Source of the DNA: Salipiger abyssi
GTDB lineage: Bacteria > Pseudomonadota > Alphaproteobacteria > Rhodobacterales > Rhodobacteraceae
Direction of reading: 5' to 3'
Assembly: GCF_001975705.1 (NCBI RefSeq)
Contig: NZ_CP015089.1
Coordinates: 1-64,000 of the forward strand
Length of the DNA: 64,000 bases
In this document: one piece after another, positions 8,834-17,136 of the stretch
How the letters are laid out: the number at the start of each line of letters is the position of its first letter
Position numbering within the stretch: the first letter of the stretch is position 1
Program-made: the position numbers and the translations under genes
Notes under the pieces: generated by a model
The model's database searches: none
The model's input: only the letters and a program-made list of their open reading frames with translations
What the model was told of the DNA's origin: nothing

Positions 8834-9496
8834 ATGCTGCGCCGCCTTCTCCCTCTGCTCTGCGCCCTTGCCCTGATGCCGTTCGCCGCTCTGGCCGAGG
8901 CGCCCGAGGTGTTGATCGAAGAGCAGGCACGGCAGAGCTGGGGCAACGAGCTGCCGCCCGAAGCGCGCATCCATGTGCGCTTTTCCGGCAGCCGGATCGA
9001 CGAGGCCGATCTGATCTCGGCCTTCTGGATGGATCGCGACAGCGGCCAGTTCCTCGCCAACGCGGTGACGCCCGAGGGGGTGACGCACCGCTTGCAGGGG
9101 CGGCTTTTGGCGGTGCAGGCGCTGCCGGTGCCCACCCGCCGGCTGATGCCGGGCGATCTGGTCGGCGTGGATGACGTCAAGACCGTCGAGCTGCCGGTCA
9201 AGCGTGTCGGGGCCTACACGATCACCGAGACGGACAAGCTCGAAGGCATGCAGGTGCGCCGGATGCTGGCGGCAGGCCGCCCGGTGATGACGCAATCGGT
9301 GATGGAGCCGTTGGTTATCGGCCGTGGTGACAAGGTCTCCATTCGCTACGACGACGGCCGGCTGGTTGTGACCGCCCCGGGCCGCGCGCTGGACGACGCC
9401 CATCGCGGGCAGGAGCTGCGCATCGTCAATCTGGTCAGCAACAAACCGCTTCAGGCCGTGGCCCGGGGCGAAGGACTCGTGGAGGTGATCCGATGA
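8834..9496 (+). CDS. flgA: P-ring assembly chaperone FlgA
   Basis: FlgA is the periplasmic chaperone needed for P-ring assembly by FlgI. The 220-aa product has an N-terminal signal peptide (LLPLLCALALMPFAALA), and a C-terminal SAF domain with VPTRRLMPGDLVGVDDVKTV and LAAGRPVMTQSVMEPLVIGR followed by GDKVSIRYDDGRLVVTAPG and GQELRIVNL. It overlaps flgH by 4 nt (ATGA at 9493-9496), so translation is coupled. Confidence 0.94.
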   Translation: MLRRLLPLLCALALMPFAALAEAPEVLIEEQARQSWGNELPPEARIHVRFSGSRIDEADLISAFWMDRDSGQFLANAVTPEGVTHRLQGRLLAVQALPVPTRRLMPGDLVGVDDVKTVELPVKRVGAYTITETDKLEGMQVRRMLAAGRPVMTQSVMEPLVIGRGDKVSIRYDDGRLVVTAPGRALDDAHRGQELRIVNLVSNKPLQAVARGEGLVEVIR

Positions 9497-10254
9497 CCGG
9501 TCTGCGCCCTGCCCTTCTCACCGCCTCCGTGCTGGCGATGCTCGCCGGCTGCGGCACGCCCGCCTTCGACCGCGATCCGGAACTGAGCCGCCTCGGCGTC
9601 GATCCCGGCGATCTTGCCGCCGCGCGCAACGTCAATGTGCCGATGCCGCCCCCCGAGCAGGAGCGCATCCCCTATCGCGCCGAGGCCGCCTCGCTCTGGG
9701 AGCGCGGCTCGGGCGGCTTTTTTGCCGATCAGCGCGCCACCACCATCGGCGATCTACTGACTATCGTCATCGAGATCGAGGACGAGGCCAGCCTGCGCAA
9801 TGAATCGGAACGCTCGCGCACCGGCGGCAGCACCATGGCCTTCCCGAAATTCTTTGGCTACGGCTCCCAGATCGATCAGATCCTGCCCGGCGTCGAGCCG
9901 GAGGATCTGCCCTCCGACAATATCGTCGACATCACCTCGACCACCGGCGCCTCCGGGGACGGCCGGATCGACCGCAACGAGTCGATCTCGCTGCGCATGG
10001 CGGCGCTTGTGGTGCAGGAGCTGCCCAACGGCAATCTCGTCGTGGTCGGCCGGCAGGAGGTCAAGGTCAACGAGGAGCTGCGCGAGCTGCGGGTCTCGGG
10101 GATCATCCGGCCGCAGGACATCGACCGGGGCAATACCATCGCCTATGACAAGATGGCCGAAGCCCGGATCAGCTATGGCGGGCGCGGTTCGATCAGCCGG
10201 CAGCAGAGCCAGGGCTATGGGGAGGATGTCATGGACATTATCCTGCCTTATTGA
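9493..10254 (+). CDS. flgH: Flagellar L-ring lipoprotein FlgH
   Basis: FlgH forms the outer-membrane L ring. The 253-aa product has a lipoprotein signal with lipobox LAGC (Cys20), then the family blocks SLWERGSGGFFADQRATTIG and DLLTIVIEIEDEASLRNESE, and ends GNLVVVGRQEVKVNEELREL with DIDRGNTIAYDKMAEARISY. The start is the ATG in the ATGA overlap with flgA. flgI does not follow. Confidence 0.95.
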   Translation: MTGLRPALLTASVLAMLAGCGTPAFDRDPELSRLGVDPGDLAAARNVNVPMPPPEQERIPYRAEAASLWERGSGGFFADQRATTIGDLLTIVIEIEDEASLRNESERSRTGGSTMAFPKFFGYGSQIDQILPGVEPEDLPSDNIVDITSTTGASGDGRIDRNESISLRMAALVVQELPNGNLVVVGRQEVKVNEELRELRVSGIIRPQDIDRGNTIAYDKMAEARISYGGRGSISRQQSQGYGEDVMDIILPY

Positions 10255-10340
10255 ACCGGAATTTAGTCATCATTTAAATAAACTATCGCCAGAATCCCGC
10301 GCCATACCAGAGGCTGAAGCAGCCAGTGCGGGATTCGGAA

Positions 10341-10961
10341 ATGAAAAAAGCTCTTGTCGCCTTTGCCACCCTGCCCGTCCTCTTTGGCGCCGCAGGATAC
10401 GGAGCTGGGCAGCTTCTGCCTAAGGCAGAGGAACACAGCCCGCAGCAGCATGCTGTCGAAGAGCCCGGTCGCACCGATGCCGAAAAGGTTCTCGACCATA
10501 TGGCGAGCCACTCGGTCGAGAATCCGGGTGCTGCCGTTGAGCAGGAACCGCACAAGCTGATCAAGCCGGCGGCGGAAGTCATCCACAAACCCGATGCGTC
10601 CGAGGCGAGCCTGATCCGCAAGGATCCGCTCGGCGACAGCAGCGTGGTCAAGCTGGGCCGTATGAGCTTTCCGGTCTATCGCGCCAACAGCGTGACCTAT
10701 GTGGTCTCCGAGGTCGGTGTGGCGATGCGCGACACCAAGGTCGCCGAAGTGTTCAACGAGGCGGAAAACGCCTCGCGCCTGCGCGACGCGGTGCTGACCT
10801 CCATGCACAAGGCGGCCAGCAGTTCCTCCATGCAGGGCGTGAGCATCGACACGCACAAGCTGTCGGAAACGCTGGCAACCGACCTGCGCGCCGGGTTCGG
10901 CGAGGATGTCTCGAACGTGCTCTTCCTGTCGCTGGTCAAGGCCGACGTGCCGCGCAGCTGA
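10341..10961 (+). CDS. FliL-like membrane protein of the flagellar cluster
   Basis: The 206-aa product has one N-terminal membrane segment (KKALVAFATLPVLFGAAGYG), a charged, probably disordered periplasmic linker (residues about 28-85) and a compact C-terminal domain whose pattern (MSFPVYRANSVTYVVSEVGV, then LRDAVLTSMHKAAS, then VSNVLFLSLVKADV) resembles the FliL fold, which stabilises the stator around MotA/B. Similarity is structural and weak, so no gene symbol is given. It lies 86 bp after flgH and convergent to flgD. ATG at 10341 is preferred over an in-frame GTG at 10326. Confidence 0.6.
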   Translation: MKKALVAFATLPVLFGAAGYGAGQLLPKAEEHSPQQHAVEEPGRTDAEKVLDHMASHSVENPGAAVEQEPHKLIKPAAEVIHKPDASEASLIRKDPLGDSSVVKLGRMSFPVYRANSVTYVVSEVGVAMRDTKVAEVFNEAENASRLRDAVLTSMHKAASSSSMQGVSIDTHKLSETLATDLRAGFGEDVSNVLFLSLVKADVPRS

Positions 10962-10964
10962 GGC

Positions 10965-10981
10965 GGTGCGCTCAGCGCACC
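10965..10981. terminator. Inverted repeat between the convergent FliL-like gene and flgD
   Basis: GGTGCGC-TCA-GCGCACC is a perfect 7-bp stem with a 3-nt loop lying 3 bp after the FliL-like stop codon and overlapping the flgD stop. No clear T-tract follows on either strand, so its role as a two-way terminator is only probable. Confidence 0.4.
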
Positions 10982-11640
10982 TCTTCGATCACCCCGGCAA
11001 GGACGGTGTCGTCATTCGCGAGATGCAGCGTCGCCAGACCGCTTTCGTAGGTCATGCTCAGCACCTCTGAAGAGGCATAGGTTTGCGATGGAATCGTGTT
11101 GCCCTCGGAATCGAGCGCCTCGACCGTCATGACATATTGCCCCTCGGGCAGCGGCAGCCCTTCGTAATCCAGCCCGTCCCAGGTCACCTCGTGCAAGGTG
11201 TTCGCGGTGGCCGGCAGATCGCTGTACTGGCGCAAAACGGTGCCGTCGGCGGCACGGATCGTCAGCGCCACGCTTTCCGCATCGGTCCCGAGCCGGTAGC
11301 CGGCGACGGCGCTACCGTCGTTCAGCGCGATCTGATCGGTTGGCGCGACCACCGTCCTGCCGATCAGCGACAGCCCGGTGATCGCCGACATGCTGGAGAG
11401 CTGCGAGGCGATGCCTTCGAGGTTGGAATTGGTCGCCACCGCCTGCTCGACCTGGCTCAGCTGCGCGAGCTGCGAGATGAAGGTCGTGCTGTCCATCGGC
11501 TCCAGCGGATCCTGGTTCTGGATCTGCGCCGTCAGCAAGGTGATGAAGCTCTCGTAATCCTCGCTGAGCTGGCTCATCGCGGTGGAGGATGTGGTGGCGG
11601 TGCCTGCGGGGGCGCCAAGGCCGAACGGGTCGATTGCCAT
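10972..11640 (-). CDS. flgD: Flagellar hook-cap protein FlgD
   Basis: FlgD is the scaffold that caps the growing hook. The 222-aa product shows the N-terminal signature YESFITLLTAQIQNQDPLEP followed by MDSTTFISQLAQLSQVEQAV, and a C-terminal FlgD Ig-like and Tudor-like part (VTWDGLDYEGLPLPEGQYVM). It lies 17 bp downstream of fliK, the usual neighbour, and follows the sigma factor-fliK pair on the minus strand. Confidence 0.95.
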   Translation of the reverse strand: MAIDPFGLGAPAGTATTSSTAMSQLSEDYESFITLLTAQIQNQDPLEPMDSTTFISQLAQLSQVEQAVATNSNLEGIASQLSSMSAITGLSLIGRTVVAPTDQIALNDGSAVAGYRLGTDAESVALTIRAADGTVLRQYSDLPATANTLHEVTWDGLDYEGLPLPEGQYVMTVEALDSEGNTIPSQTYASSEVLSMTYESGLATLHLANDDTVLAGVIEEVR

Positions 11641-11657
11641 CGGGATTCCCTCTCAAC

Positions 11658-13295
11658 TCAAACCTGAATATCGACGCCGCCCGCCTGCGGGTGCGTCTGG
11701 TGTCTTGGATCCGGTGCGGGCTCTACCGCGTCCTCCGGGCCCATGCCGTCGAAATGCTGCCCCGAGAAGGGCGTGGCGCTCTGGCCCTGGGACTGTCCCT
11801 GCCCGGGGTTGCGCGCGCCGAGATCGGAGAAGCTGAGCCCGCGCGCATCCACCTGATGGCCGCCGTCCCGCAGCAGCGTCAGCAGCCCGTCGCGCTCGGT
11901 GCGCAGCAGAGACAGGACAGAGGGCTGGTCCGCCCGCACCGCGACCCGAAGTTGTCCGTTGTCGTCCGGGGTCAACTCGATTTCGACCTGTCCCAGCCCC
12001 TCCGGCTTCAGCGCGACGCGGATTTGACCGTCCTGACCGAGCTGCGCGCGCACCTGGCCGAAGATCTGCTCGGAGCTTGGCAGCGACGGCGCCGCGCGCG
12101 GTGGCATCGGGGCTTCGGGCGTCGCCGGAACAATCGGTGGCGTCGTGACCGGGGCTGAAGTGATGGGCGGCAGCAATGCGGCCTCTCCCCCCGGTCCGGT
12201 AGTGGTGCGCAGCGGCGCAGCAACAACCGATGCTGCGGGCGCTGCGAGCGAGGCTTGCAGCGCGGTGGGGGACGAGGCCGTCAGCTTGTAGGCCTTGAGG
12301 GGCTCTTCCTGGCTCGCCGCCACCATGTCCGGCGCCTTGTCTGAGATGACCTGCATCCCTGGCAGAGCGTTTGTGCGGTCGATCTCGCGACGGGCAACCG
12401 GGGCTGCGGGTGCCTCAGCGGGGTCGGTACGGGCCGCCTTTCCAGCGACATCCCTGACAGCCGCCGCAAGACTTGCATCGTGCGCCATCGCCACGGGTTC
12501 CAGCGGCACCTCCGCATTGGCGGTGGGGTCCGCGGCCGCCAAGACCGAAAGGTTTGCAGGCGCGGTCCCGGCTGGGGCTACCGAGCGCGGCATGTGCGAT
12601 GCGGGTGTGGCCACGGATCTCGCCGCCGCGATGTCCTCCAGCACAGGGTTCGGCGGCATCGTGGGAAGGTCGGAGCGCGCAGATGCGGCCGAAACCAGGC
12701 CTTGCACGGCTCCGGAAACCGGTACCGGAGCATCGCCTTGCACCGGCGGCACACTGGCCTGCGTTGGGCGTGCCAGCTCGGAAGCCTCCCGCATGATGCG
12801 CGCGACCAGATCCGGCAGCGCCTCGGAAGAGGCGTCAGCCTCTTCGGCAGCTGGGGGCATTCCCGGCTGGCTGTCAAAGAGCTGCCGCCGCAGCGCCGGG
12901 AGCGCCTCGGCGAGCGCCCTCCAGGGGGCCGGGCCGGTTTGGGTCTGCGGCTCCGTCGCGATGCGCTCCACGCCCGCGCGCATCTGGTTCAGCCGCTCCG
13001 GCGCCATCGCCAGGATCTGCGCCAGATCCGAGATCAGCGGCGCGACAATATCGGCCAGCTCGTCATCGGTGAGATCGGGATCCGTCAGCGCCGTCTCGGC
13101 CTCGGCGAGGCGCGCATCCATCGCGTCACCGGCATCGCCGGCAGTGTTCCGCATTGTCTCCGGCGCCTCATCTCCGGATCGCAGAAGCGAAAGCAGCGAG
13201 GCAAAGATCCGGCTTTGCGGCGCGTTGCCAGCATGCGCCGGCGCCTTGCCAGCCTCGGGTGTGGCGGCGGTGAGCAGGGAAAACAGTTTGATCAT
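11658..13295 (-). CDS. fliK: Flagellar hook-length control protein FliK
   Basis: FliK is the molecular ruler that stops hook growth and switches export specificity. The 545-aa product is Ala/Pro-rich and low in complexity over about 400 residues, as usual for FliK, and ends in the Flg_hook domain (IRVALKPEGLGQVEIELTP, then LRVAVRADQPSVLSLLRTER). The ATG at 13293-13295 sits in an ATGA overlap with the sigma factor gene. The frame stays open further upstream, but that part only mirrors the sigma gene in another frame and is not FliK. Confidence 0.9.
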   Translation of the reverse strand: MIKLFSLLTAATPEAGKAPAHAGNAPQSRIFASLLSLLRSGDEAPETMRNTAGDAGDAMDARLAEAETALTDPDLTDDELADIVAPLISDLAQILAMAPERLNQMRAGVERIATEPQTQTGPAPWRALAEALPALRRQLFDSQPGMPPAAEEADASSEALPDLVARIMREASELARPTQASVPPVQGDAPVPVSGAVQGLVSAASARSDLPTMPPNPVLEDIAAARSVATPASHMPRSVAPAGTAPANLSVLAAADPTANAEVPLEPVAMAHDASLAAAVRDVAGKAARTDPAEAPAAPVARREIDRTNALPGMQVISDKAPDMVAASQEEPLKAYKLTASSPTALQASLAAPAASVVAAPLRTTTGPGGEAALLPPITSAPVTTPPIVPATPEAPMPPRAAPSLPSSEQIFGQVRAQLGQDGQIRVALKPEGLGQVEIELTPDDNGQLRVAVRADQPSVLSLLRTERDGLLTLLRDGGHQVDARGLSFSDLGARNPGQGQSQGQSATPFSGQHFDGMGPEDAVEPAPDPRHQTHPQAGGVDIQV

Positions 13296-14083
13296 GACAG
13301 AACATTTCTTGAAAAGCCGCCGTCGATAAGGTTGCGCCGCAGCCGCAGCATGGCGCGTTTTTCGAGCTGGCGAAGCCGATCCTGCGACATGCCGAGATCG
13401 GAGGCGATGGCGCAGAACGGTTCGGGCTCGGGCTGAAGCCGGCGGCGGCGGATCACCTCGGCCTCTTCGGGGTTCAGCGGGGCAAGCGCATCGGCAAGGA
13501 TCCGGTGAAGCTGCTTGTGACGACTCTTCTGGCTCACCCATTCCTCGGGGCTCATGTCGCCCGACACAAGAATATCGCGGGTCTCTGACGGATCGTCCGT
13601 CCCGCTGTCGATGGTCACCGTCGGTTGCGCGGCAAGACGCACCAGCGCGCCCTCGTCCTCGGGCAGTCGTCCGAGCTGCGCATCGAGATAGGTGCGCGCG
13701 GGAATGTCGATCACCGCCTTGATCCGCGACAAGGCGCTCGACACGCCGTTCATCACCCACCAGGCGGCATAGGTGGAAAAGCGCACCTCCTGGCTGCGGT
13801 CGAAACTGTCGGCGGCGCGCAGCAGCCCCAGCATGCCCTCGGCGGCGAGATCTTCGAGATGGGTCGGATTGTCGGTATGGCGCGCCGCCTGCGACCAGGC
13901 CTGTCGCGCATGCGCGCGCAGCAACAGCTCGAGCGCCTTTCGGTCGCCACGGTCCTGCCAGCCGCCGATCGCGTCGCGCTCCTGCTCGAAACTGAGCAGG
14001 GGCTCGCGCATCGCGGCCTGATACGACATGGACATCATGAAGAAACGCTTGCCCCATCCTTGCGTGCAAGAACAGGTAATCAT
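13292..14083 (-). CDS. RpoH-like sigma-70 family factor of the flagellar cluster
   Basis: The 263-aa product has sigma region 2 (HLEDLAAEGMLGLLRAADSF and VRFSTYAAWWVMNGVSSALS) and region 4 (LNPEEAEVIRRRRL, then FCAIASDLGMSQDRLRQLEK), without region 1.1. The AAWW segment and the missing sigma-28-type features point to the RpoH-like group rather than FliA. It overlaps fliK by 4 nt and probably directs transcription of late flagellar genes or couples motility to stress; both are inferences from position. The start is uncertain: ATG at 14083, or a cluster of Met codons near 14029-14038 (MMSMSYQ) where the conserved part begins. Confidence 0.8.
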   Translation of the reverse strand: MITCSCTQGWGKRFFMMSMSYQAAMREPLLSFEQERDAIGGWQDRGDRKALELLLRAHARQAWSQAARHTDNPTHLEDLAAEGMLGLLRAADSFDRSQEVRFSTYAAWWVMNGVSSALSRIKAVIDIPARTYLDAQLGRLPEDEGALVRLAAQPTVTIDSGTDDPSETRDILVSGDMSPEEWVSQKSRHKQLHRILADALAPLNPEEAEVIRRRRLQPEPEPFCAIASDLGMSQDRLRQLEKRAMLRLRRNLIDGGFSRNVLS

Positions 14084-14114
14084 AATTCTTCATGTGTCGG
14101 AAGAATTTAATGAT

Positions 14115-14882
14115 TTATTGAAGATTAAAGCGCGATGACAGGCCGGTTTGCAGGGGGGTCGCAACGCGCTCCGGGGCGCCGAGCGTGGCCCGCAGAACGA
14201 TCTCCATGCGCTCCGCCCATTCTTCGAGATCCAGCGGGTCGTCGGACACGCACAGCAGATCGTCGTCGATCATCTGCGGATCCGGCGCGGAGAACCCGGG
14301 GTCGAGATCGCGCAGATACCGGGTCAGTTGCGGCTGCCAGAGGAAATCCGGTCGCGCGAAGAGGTTGGGATCGGGCAGAAGCGGGCGCTGATCGGCCAGC
14401 CAGTAGCGATGCAGGCTTTGCCCGAGCCCCTGGCAAAAGCCACGCATGTCGAGCACGACCCCGGTTGCGCGCAACGCGGTGAAACGCCGGGCAGCCGCGT
14501 GGGCCATGACATAGAGCGCATCGGTCTCGCGCTCCATCGGCACGCTGGCAAGGCTGAGCAGAAGCTGGAGGCTTTCGCCCACCGCGGCGCCCAAAAGCTG
14601 TGCCATATCGGTCTGAGCGCGCGGCAGAAACAGCACCAGCGTGCCATAGGGCAGATCCAGCGGCAGCTCTTCGACCAGCACGTCGCCGAGCGGCAGGGCG
14701 GGGGCGAGTTCGAGCCCGTCCGACATCGCCAGAGGCCGCTCGCAGGCGCCGCCGGCCGTCAGCGCCTCAAATCGCACCGGCAGAATTTGAGAAAACAGCT
14801 TTTTGAACGTACCGTAGGCCTGCGGATCGGGCAGGCTCACGTCGTCCTGCCAGATCAGATCAAGCACCTTTCCCCTGCGCAT
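14115..14882 (-). CDS. Protein of unknown function upstream of the flagellar sigma factor
   Basis: The 255-aa product matches no family I recognise. It is soluble (no signal peptide or membrane segment), with a Leu-rich alpha/beta centre (LPYGTLVLFLPRAQTDMAQL, LGAAVGESLQLLLSLASV) that could be a sensory fold, and an acidic C terminus (MIDDDLLCVSDDPLDLEEWA). It lies 31 bp upstream of the sigma factor gene on the same strand, so it heads the operon unknown-sigma-fliK-flgD and might regulate the sigma factor. ATG at 14880-14882 has CAGGG at good spacing; a GTG six bases upstream is less likely. Confidence 0.65.
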   Translation of the reverse strand: MRRGKVLDLIWQDDVSLPDPQAYGTFKKLFSQILPVRFEALTAGGACERPLAMSDGLELAPALPLGDVLVEELPLDLPYGTLVLFLPRAQTDMAQLLGAAVGESLQLLLSLASVPMERETDALYVMAHAAARRFTALRATGVVLDMRGFCQGLGQSLHRYWLADQRPLLPDPNLFARPDFLWQPQLTRYLRDLDPGFSAPDPQMIDDDLLCVSDDPLDLEEWAERMEIVLRATLGAPERVATPLQTGLSSRFNLQ

Positions 14883-15313
14883 TGTCACCCTGTCCCACTG
14901 CTTTTTTTGTCCCTGCGATCACCGTATTTCCCGGTTAAACCTGCTGAAACCCACCAAATGTAAAGCGGGACACTAAATCTAGGCGGAGACCGCATGCGCA
15001 TCGCTATATAGAGCCTCGCTTGCGTGAGAGCTAAGCCCCTGTTGTTGTTGTATTTTGTGTATTGCACGGCAGAAAGTCGCTGCCGAAATCGCTTAGCCAC
15101 ACCCTCTGTGTTTTCTTAACGTAACGAAAAAAACTTGTGGATATATGGCGAGACTTGGGAAGCGAGACACAAAATATGGCCACATACGCGACGATTTCCC
15201 CAAGCTCTTCGGGGGCCATACGGCAGAAAAGTGCCGGAGCTGCGCAAGACTCCGCGAATGTTGGTTTGGGGAATCGCAAAAACTGCCGGGCGAGTCGACC
15301 GCCCGGTCTGACG
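14883..15313. other. Intergenic region of 431 bp upstream of the sigma-fliK-flgD operon
   Basis: Both flanking genes are on the minus strand, so the part near 14890-15130 should hold the promoter of the unknown-sigma-fliK-flgD operon. It is more AT-rich than the surroundings (TATATAGAG at about 15006; TTGTTGTTGTATTTTGTG at about 15041-15058; TTCTTAACGTAACG at about 15113-15126). The motB terminator occupies 15278-15307. Short open frames here lack family features and I do not call a gene. Confidence 0.5.
15278..15307 (-). terminator. Rho-independent terminator after motB
   Basis: Read on the minus strand, CCGGGCG-GTCGACT-CGCCCGG (7-bp perfect stem, 7-nt loop) is followed by CAGTTTTTGC. It starts 7 bp after the motB stop codon and ends the mucR-motB transcript. 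Confidence 0.8.
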
Positions 15314-16297
15314 CTACTGGGAGCTGCGCGCGCTTTCCGGATAGCGCAGCGTAACGCTGATCCGGCGGTTTTCCGGCGCGTCGGGCTGGGCCGGATCGAG
15401 CGGCGCGGTATCGGCGAGGCCGGAAATACCGGTGATCCGCGCGGCGCTGACACCGTTTTCAACCAGCACCCGGCGGGTGGCATTGGCGCGGTCGGCTGAC
15501 AGCTCCCAGTTGGAATAGGTGCCGGCGCCGGAATAGGGCACCGAATCCGTATGTCCTGAAATCGTCAGGGCGTTGGGCAGATCGACCACCGCATCGGCGA
15601 TGATGCGCAGCAGGTCGCGCGTCTTGTCGGCGATGCGCGCGCTGCCGGTGGCGAACATCGAGCTGCCGGTCTTGTCGACGATCTGGATCTCCAGCCCGTT
15701 CTCCGTCCGGTCGAACCGCAGATGCTCGGAGAGGTTCTGAAGCTCCGGCGTGGCGATCACCTGCGCGGTGATCTGCTGCTCGAGCCGGTCCTGCGCCGCC
15801 TCCCAGTCTTCCTGGGCGCGCTCCGCTTCCGCGGCGGCTTGTGCGGCCTCGATGCCGTCCGGGCCCGACTCGTTGATCGTGGCAACCTCGCGGTCACCCT
15901 CGGGGCGGGTGTCGTACTCCACCACCACATTCGGCGCACTGTCGCGCAGCCGGCTGTCAAAGACCGCCAGCGGGTTTTCCTGCCCAAAGCTCGGAAGCTG
16001 CACCGGTGTGGCCGGCCCGTCAGTGCCGCTCATCACGCCATCTTCGGCAAGTACGGTACCATCGAGAAGCCCTTCTCCGCGTCCGCCGCTCTCCGACAGG
16101 CTGGGCGTGAAATAATCGGCAAGCCCGCGCAGTTTCTCCTCGTCCGAGGCGGCAAGAATCCACAGCAGCAGGAAAAACGCCATCATCGCGGTCATGAAGT
16201 CGGCATAGGCCACCTTCCAGGCACCGCCGTGATGGCCGTGTCCGCCGTCTTCCTCGATCCGCTTGATGATGATCGCTTGTTCGTTGTTTCCGGCCAT
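15314..16297 (-). CDS. motB: Flagellar motor stator protein MotB
   Basis: MotB anchors the stator to peptidoglycan and carries the proton-accepting Asp. The 327-aa product has one membrane segment with that residue (YADFMTAMMAFFLLLWILAA, Asp33), a plug/linker with an Ala/Glu-rich coiled coil (residues about 150-185), and a C-terminal OmpA-like peptidoglycan-binding domain (LTISGHTDSVPYSGAGTYSN, then WELSADRANATRRVL). It lies 14 bp after mucR. Unusually, motA is 6 kb away on the opposite strand. Confidence 0.95.
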   Translation of the reverse strand: MAGNNEQAIIIKRIEEDGGHGHHGGAWKVAYADFMTAMMAFFLLLWILAASDEEKLRGLADYFTPSLSESGGRGEGLLDGTVLAEDGVMSGTDGPATPVQLPSFGQENPLAVFDSRLRDSAPNVVVEYDTRPEGDREVATINESGPDGIEAAQAAAEAERAQEDWEAAQDRLEQQITAQVIATPELQNLSEHLRFDRTENGLEIQIVDKTGSSMFATGSARIADKTRDLLRIIADAVVDLPNALTISGHTDSVPYSGAGTYSNWELSADRANATRRVLVENGVSAARITGISGLADTAPLDPAQPDAPENRRISVTLRYPESARSSQ

Positions 16298-16311
16298 GGG
16301 TCAGCTCGCGC

Positions 16312-16728
16312 TTATTCCGTGACGACCGAACGGTCGTATTTGCCCAGGCCCGCCTCCTTGGCGTGGCTGGCCTTTTTGCGCGAATAGCTGGGGGCGACCA
16401 GCGGCATATCCTCGGGCAGACCGAAAGCGGCGCGATATTCCGCCTCTGTCATACCGTGTTCGGCGCCGAGATGCCGTTTGAGCATCTTGAAGCCGCGGCC
16501 ACAGCACAGGCAATAAACCTTGTCCTCGGTCACCGCCTGGTCGATGGGCAGTGCCGGTTGCATGAGCGTGTCGCCACGGGGCACGGGACTCGCAGCGGGG
16601 GCCTCCGTCATTTCGCCGTTGAGGCGCCGGTAGAGCGCGACGATCTCATCCGGGCTGACATCCGGGCGCGAGGCATAGGCCGCGACGATGCGGCTGACCG
16701 TTTCCTGCTTCACATCCTGTTCGCTCAT
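16312..16728 (-). CDS. MucR/Ros family zinc-finger transcriptional regulator
   Basis: The 138-aa product is a typical alphaproteobacterial MucR. The zinc finger fits C-x2-C-x9-H-x4-H exactly (Cys73, Cys76, His86, His91), followed by the conserved block MTEAEYRAAFGLPEDMPLVA and SYSRKKASHAKEAGLG. The family binds AT-rich DNA as higher-order oligomers and controls motility, surface polysaccharide and cell-cycle genes. The N terminus (VSRIVAAYASRPDVSPDEIV) is the oligomerisation part. ATG at 16726-16728 is chosen because the family begins there and AGGAAAGCAGG precedes it. It is cotranscribed with motB (14-bp gap). Confidence 0.9.
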   Translation of the reverse strand: MSEQDVKQETVSRIVAAYASRPDVSPDEIVALYRRLNGEMTEAPAASPVPRGDTLMQPALPIDQAVTEDKVYCLCCGRGFKMLKRHLGAEHGMTEAEYRAAFGLPEDMPLVAPSYSRKKASHAKEAGLGKYDRSVVTE

Positions 16729-16872
16729 CCTGCTTTCCTGCCGTTTGTTCTGTGAAAGCCCCTGCCGATCCGGATCGGTTGGTCTTGCCTGTTGTTGTAA
16801 TGTCCTTGCTTCACTCACACCGCGACGGGTCTTTGTGAAGAAGCCTAGCGGAAATTGGCACTCTACGGAACA

Positions 16873-17136
16873 CTATCCTTGAAACTTCATGGATCTGGCG
16901 GCTTTTCGCCGCTCTGCATAGGCGCGCGAGACCATGGGATAGTCTTCGGGCAGGCCCCATTTCTTGCGGTATTCTTCCGGGCTCATGCCGAATGTCTCGC
17001 GGATATGGCGCCGCAACAGCGGCATGCGCTGCCCTGTCTCCTGGCAGGTCAGGTAGTGATCACCCGGCGCGGGCGCCGCTTCCGGTGGAGTCCGGCGGGC
17101 CAGACGCGCCAGAATGCGGCGCAGGAGGGTCTTCAT
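16873..17136 (-). CDS. Short MucR-like protein with incomplete zinc finger
   Basis: The 87-aa product matches the C-terminal half of MucR (MSPEEYRKKWGLPEDYPMVS, then RAYAERRKAARSMKFQG) but lacks the N-terminal oligomerisation region. Of the four zinc ligands seen in the neighbour at 16312, only the first Cys (Cys31) and first His (His44) remain; the others are Thr34 and Phe49. It may bind DNA weakly or act as an antagonist of full-length MucR. It begins MKTLLRRILARLARR, a basic helix. It is encoded 144 bp upstream of mucR on the same strand and is divergent from the second response regulator. Confidence 0.75.
   Translation of the reverse strand: MKTLLRRILARLARRTPPEAAPAPGDHYLTCQETGQRMPLLRRHIRETFGMSPEEYRKKWGLPEDYPMVSRAYAERRKAARSMKFQG

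Noticed and set aside
7217-9403. A long minus-strand open frame opposite flgF, flgG and flgA
   Set aside because: The plus-strand genes carry unmistakable rod-protein motifs and tight operon spacing; the antisense frame has no recognisable domain.
11658-14093. FliK extended upstream to about 811 residues
   Set aside because: The extra N-terminal part only mirrors the sigma factor gene in another frame. The ATGA overlap at 13292-13295 gives a natural FliK start.
15137-15499. A possible small plus-strand gene overlapping the end of motB
   Set aside because: It overlaps the motB 3' end and its terminator, has no ribosome-binding site and no recognisable domain.
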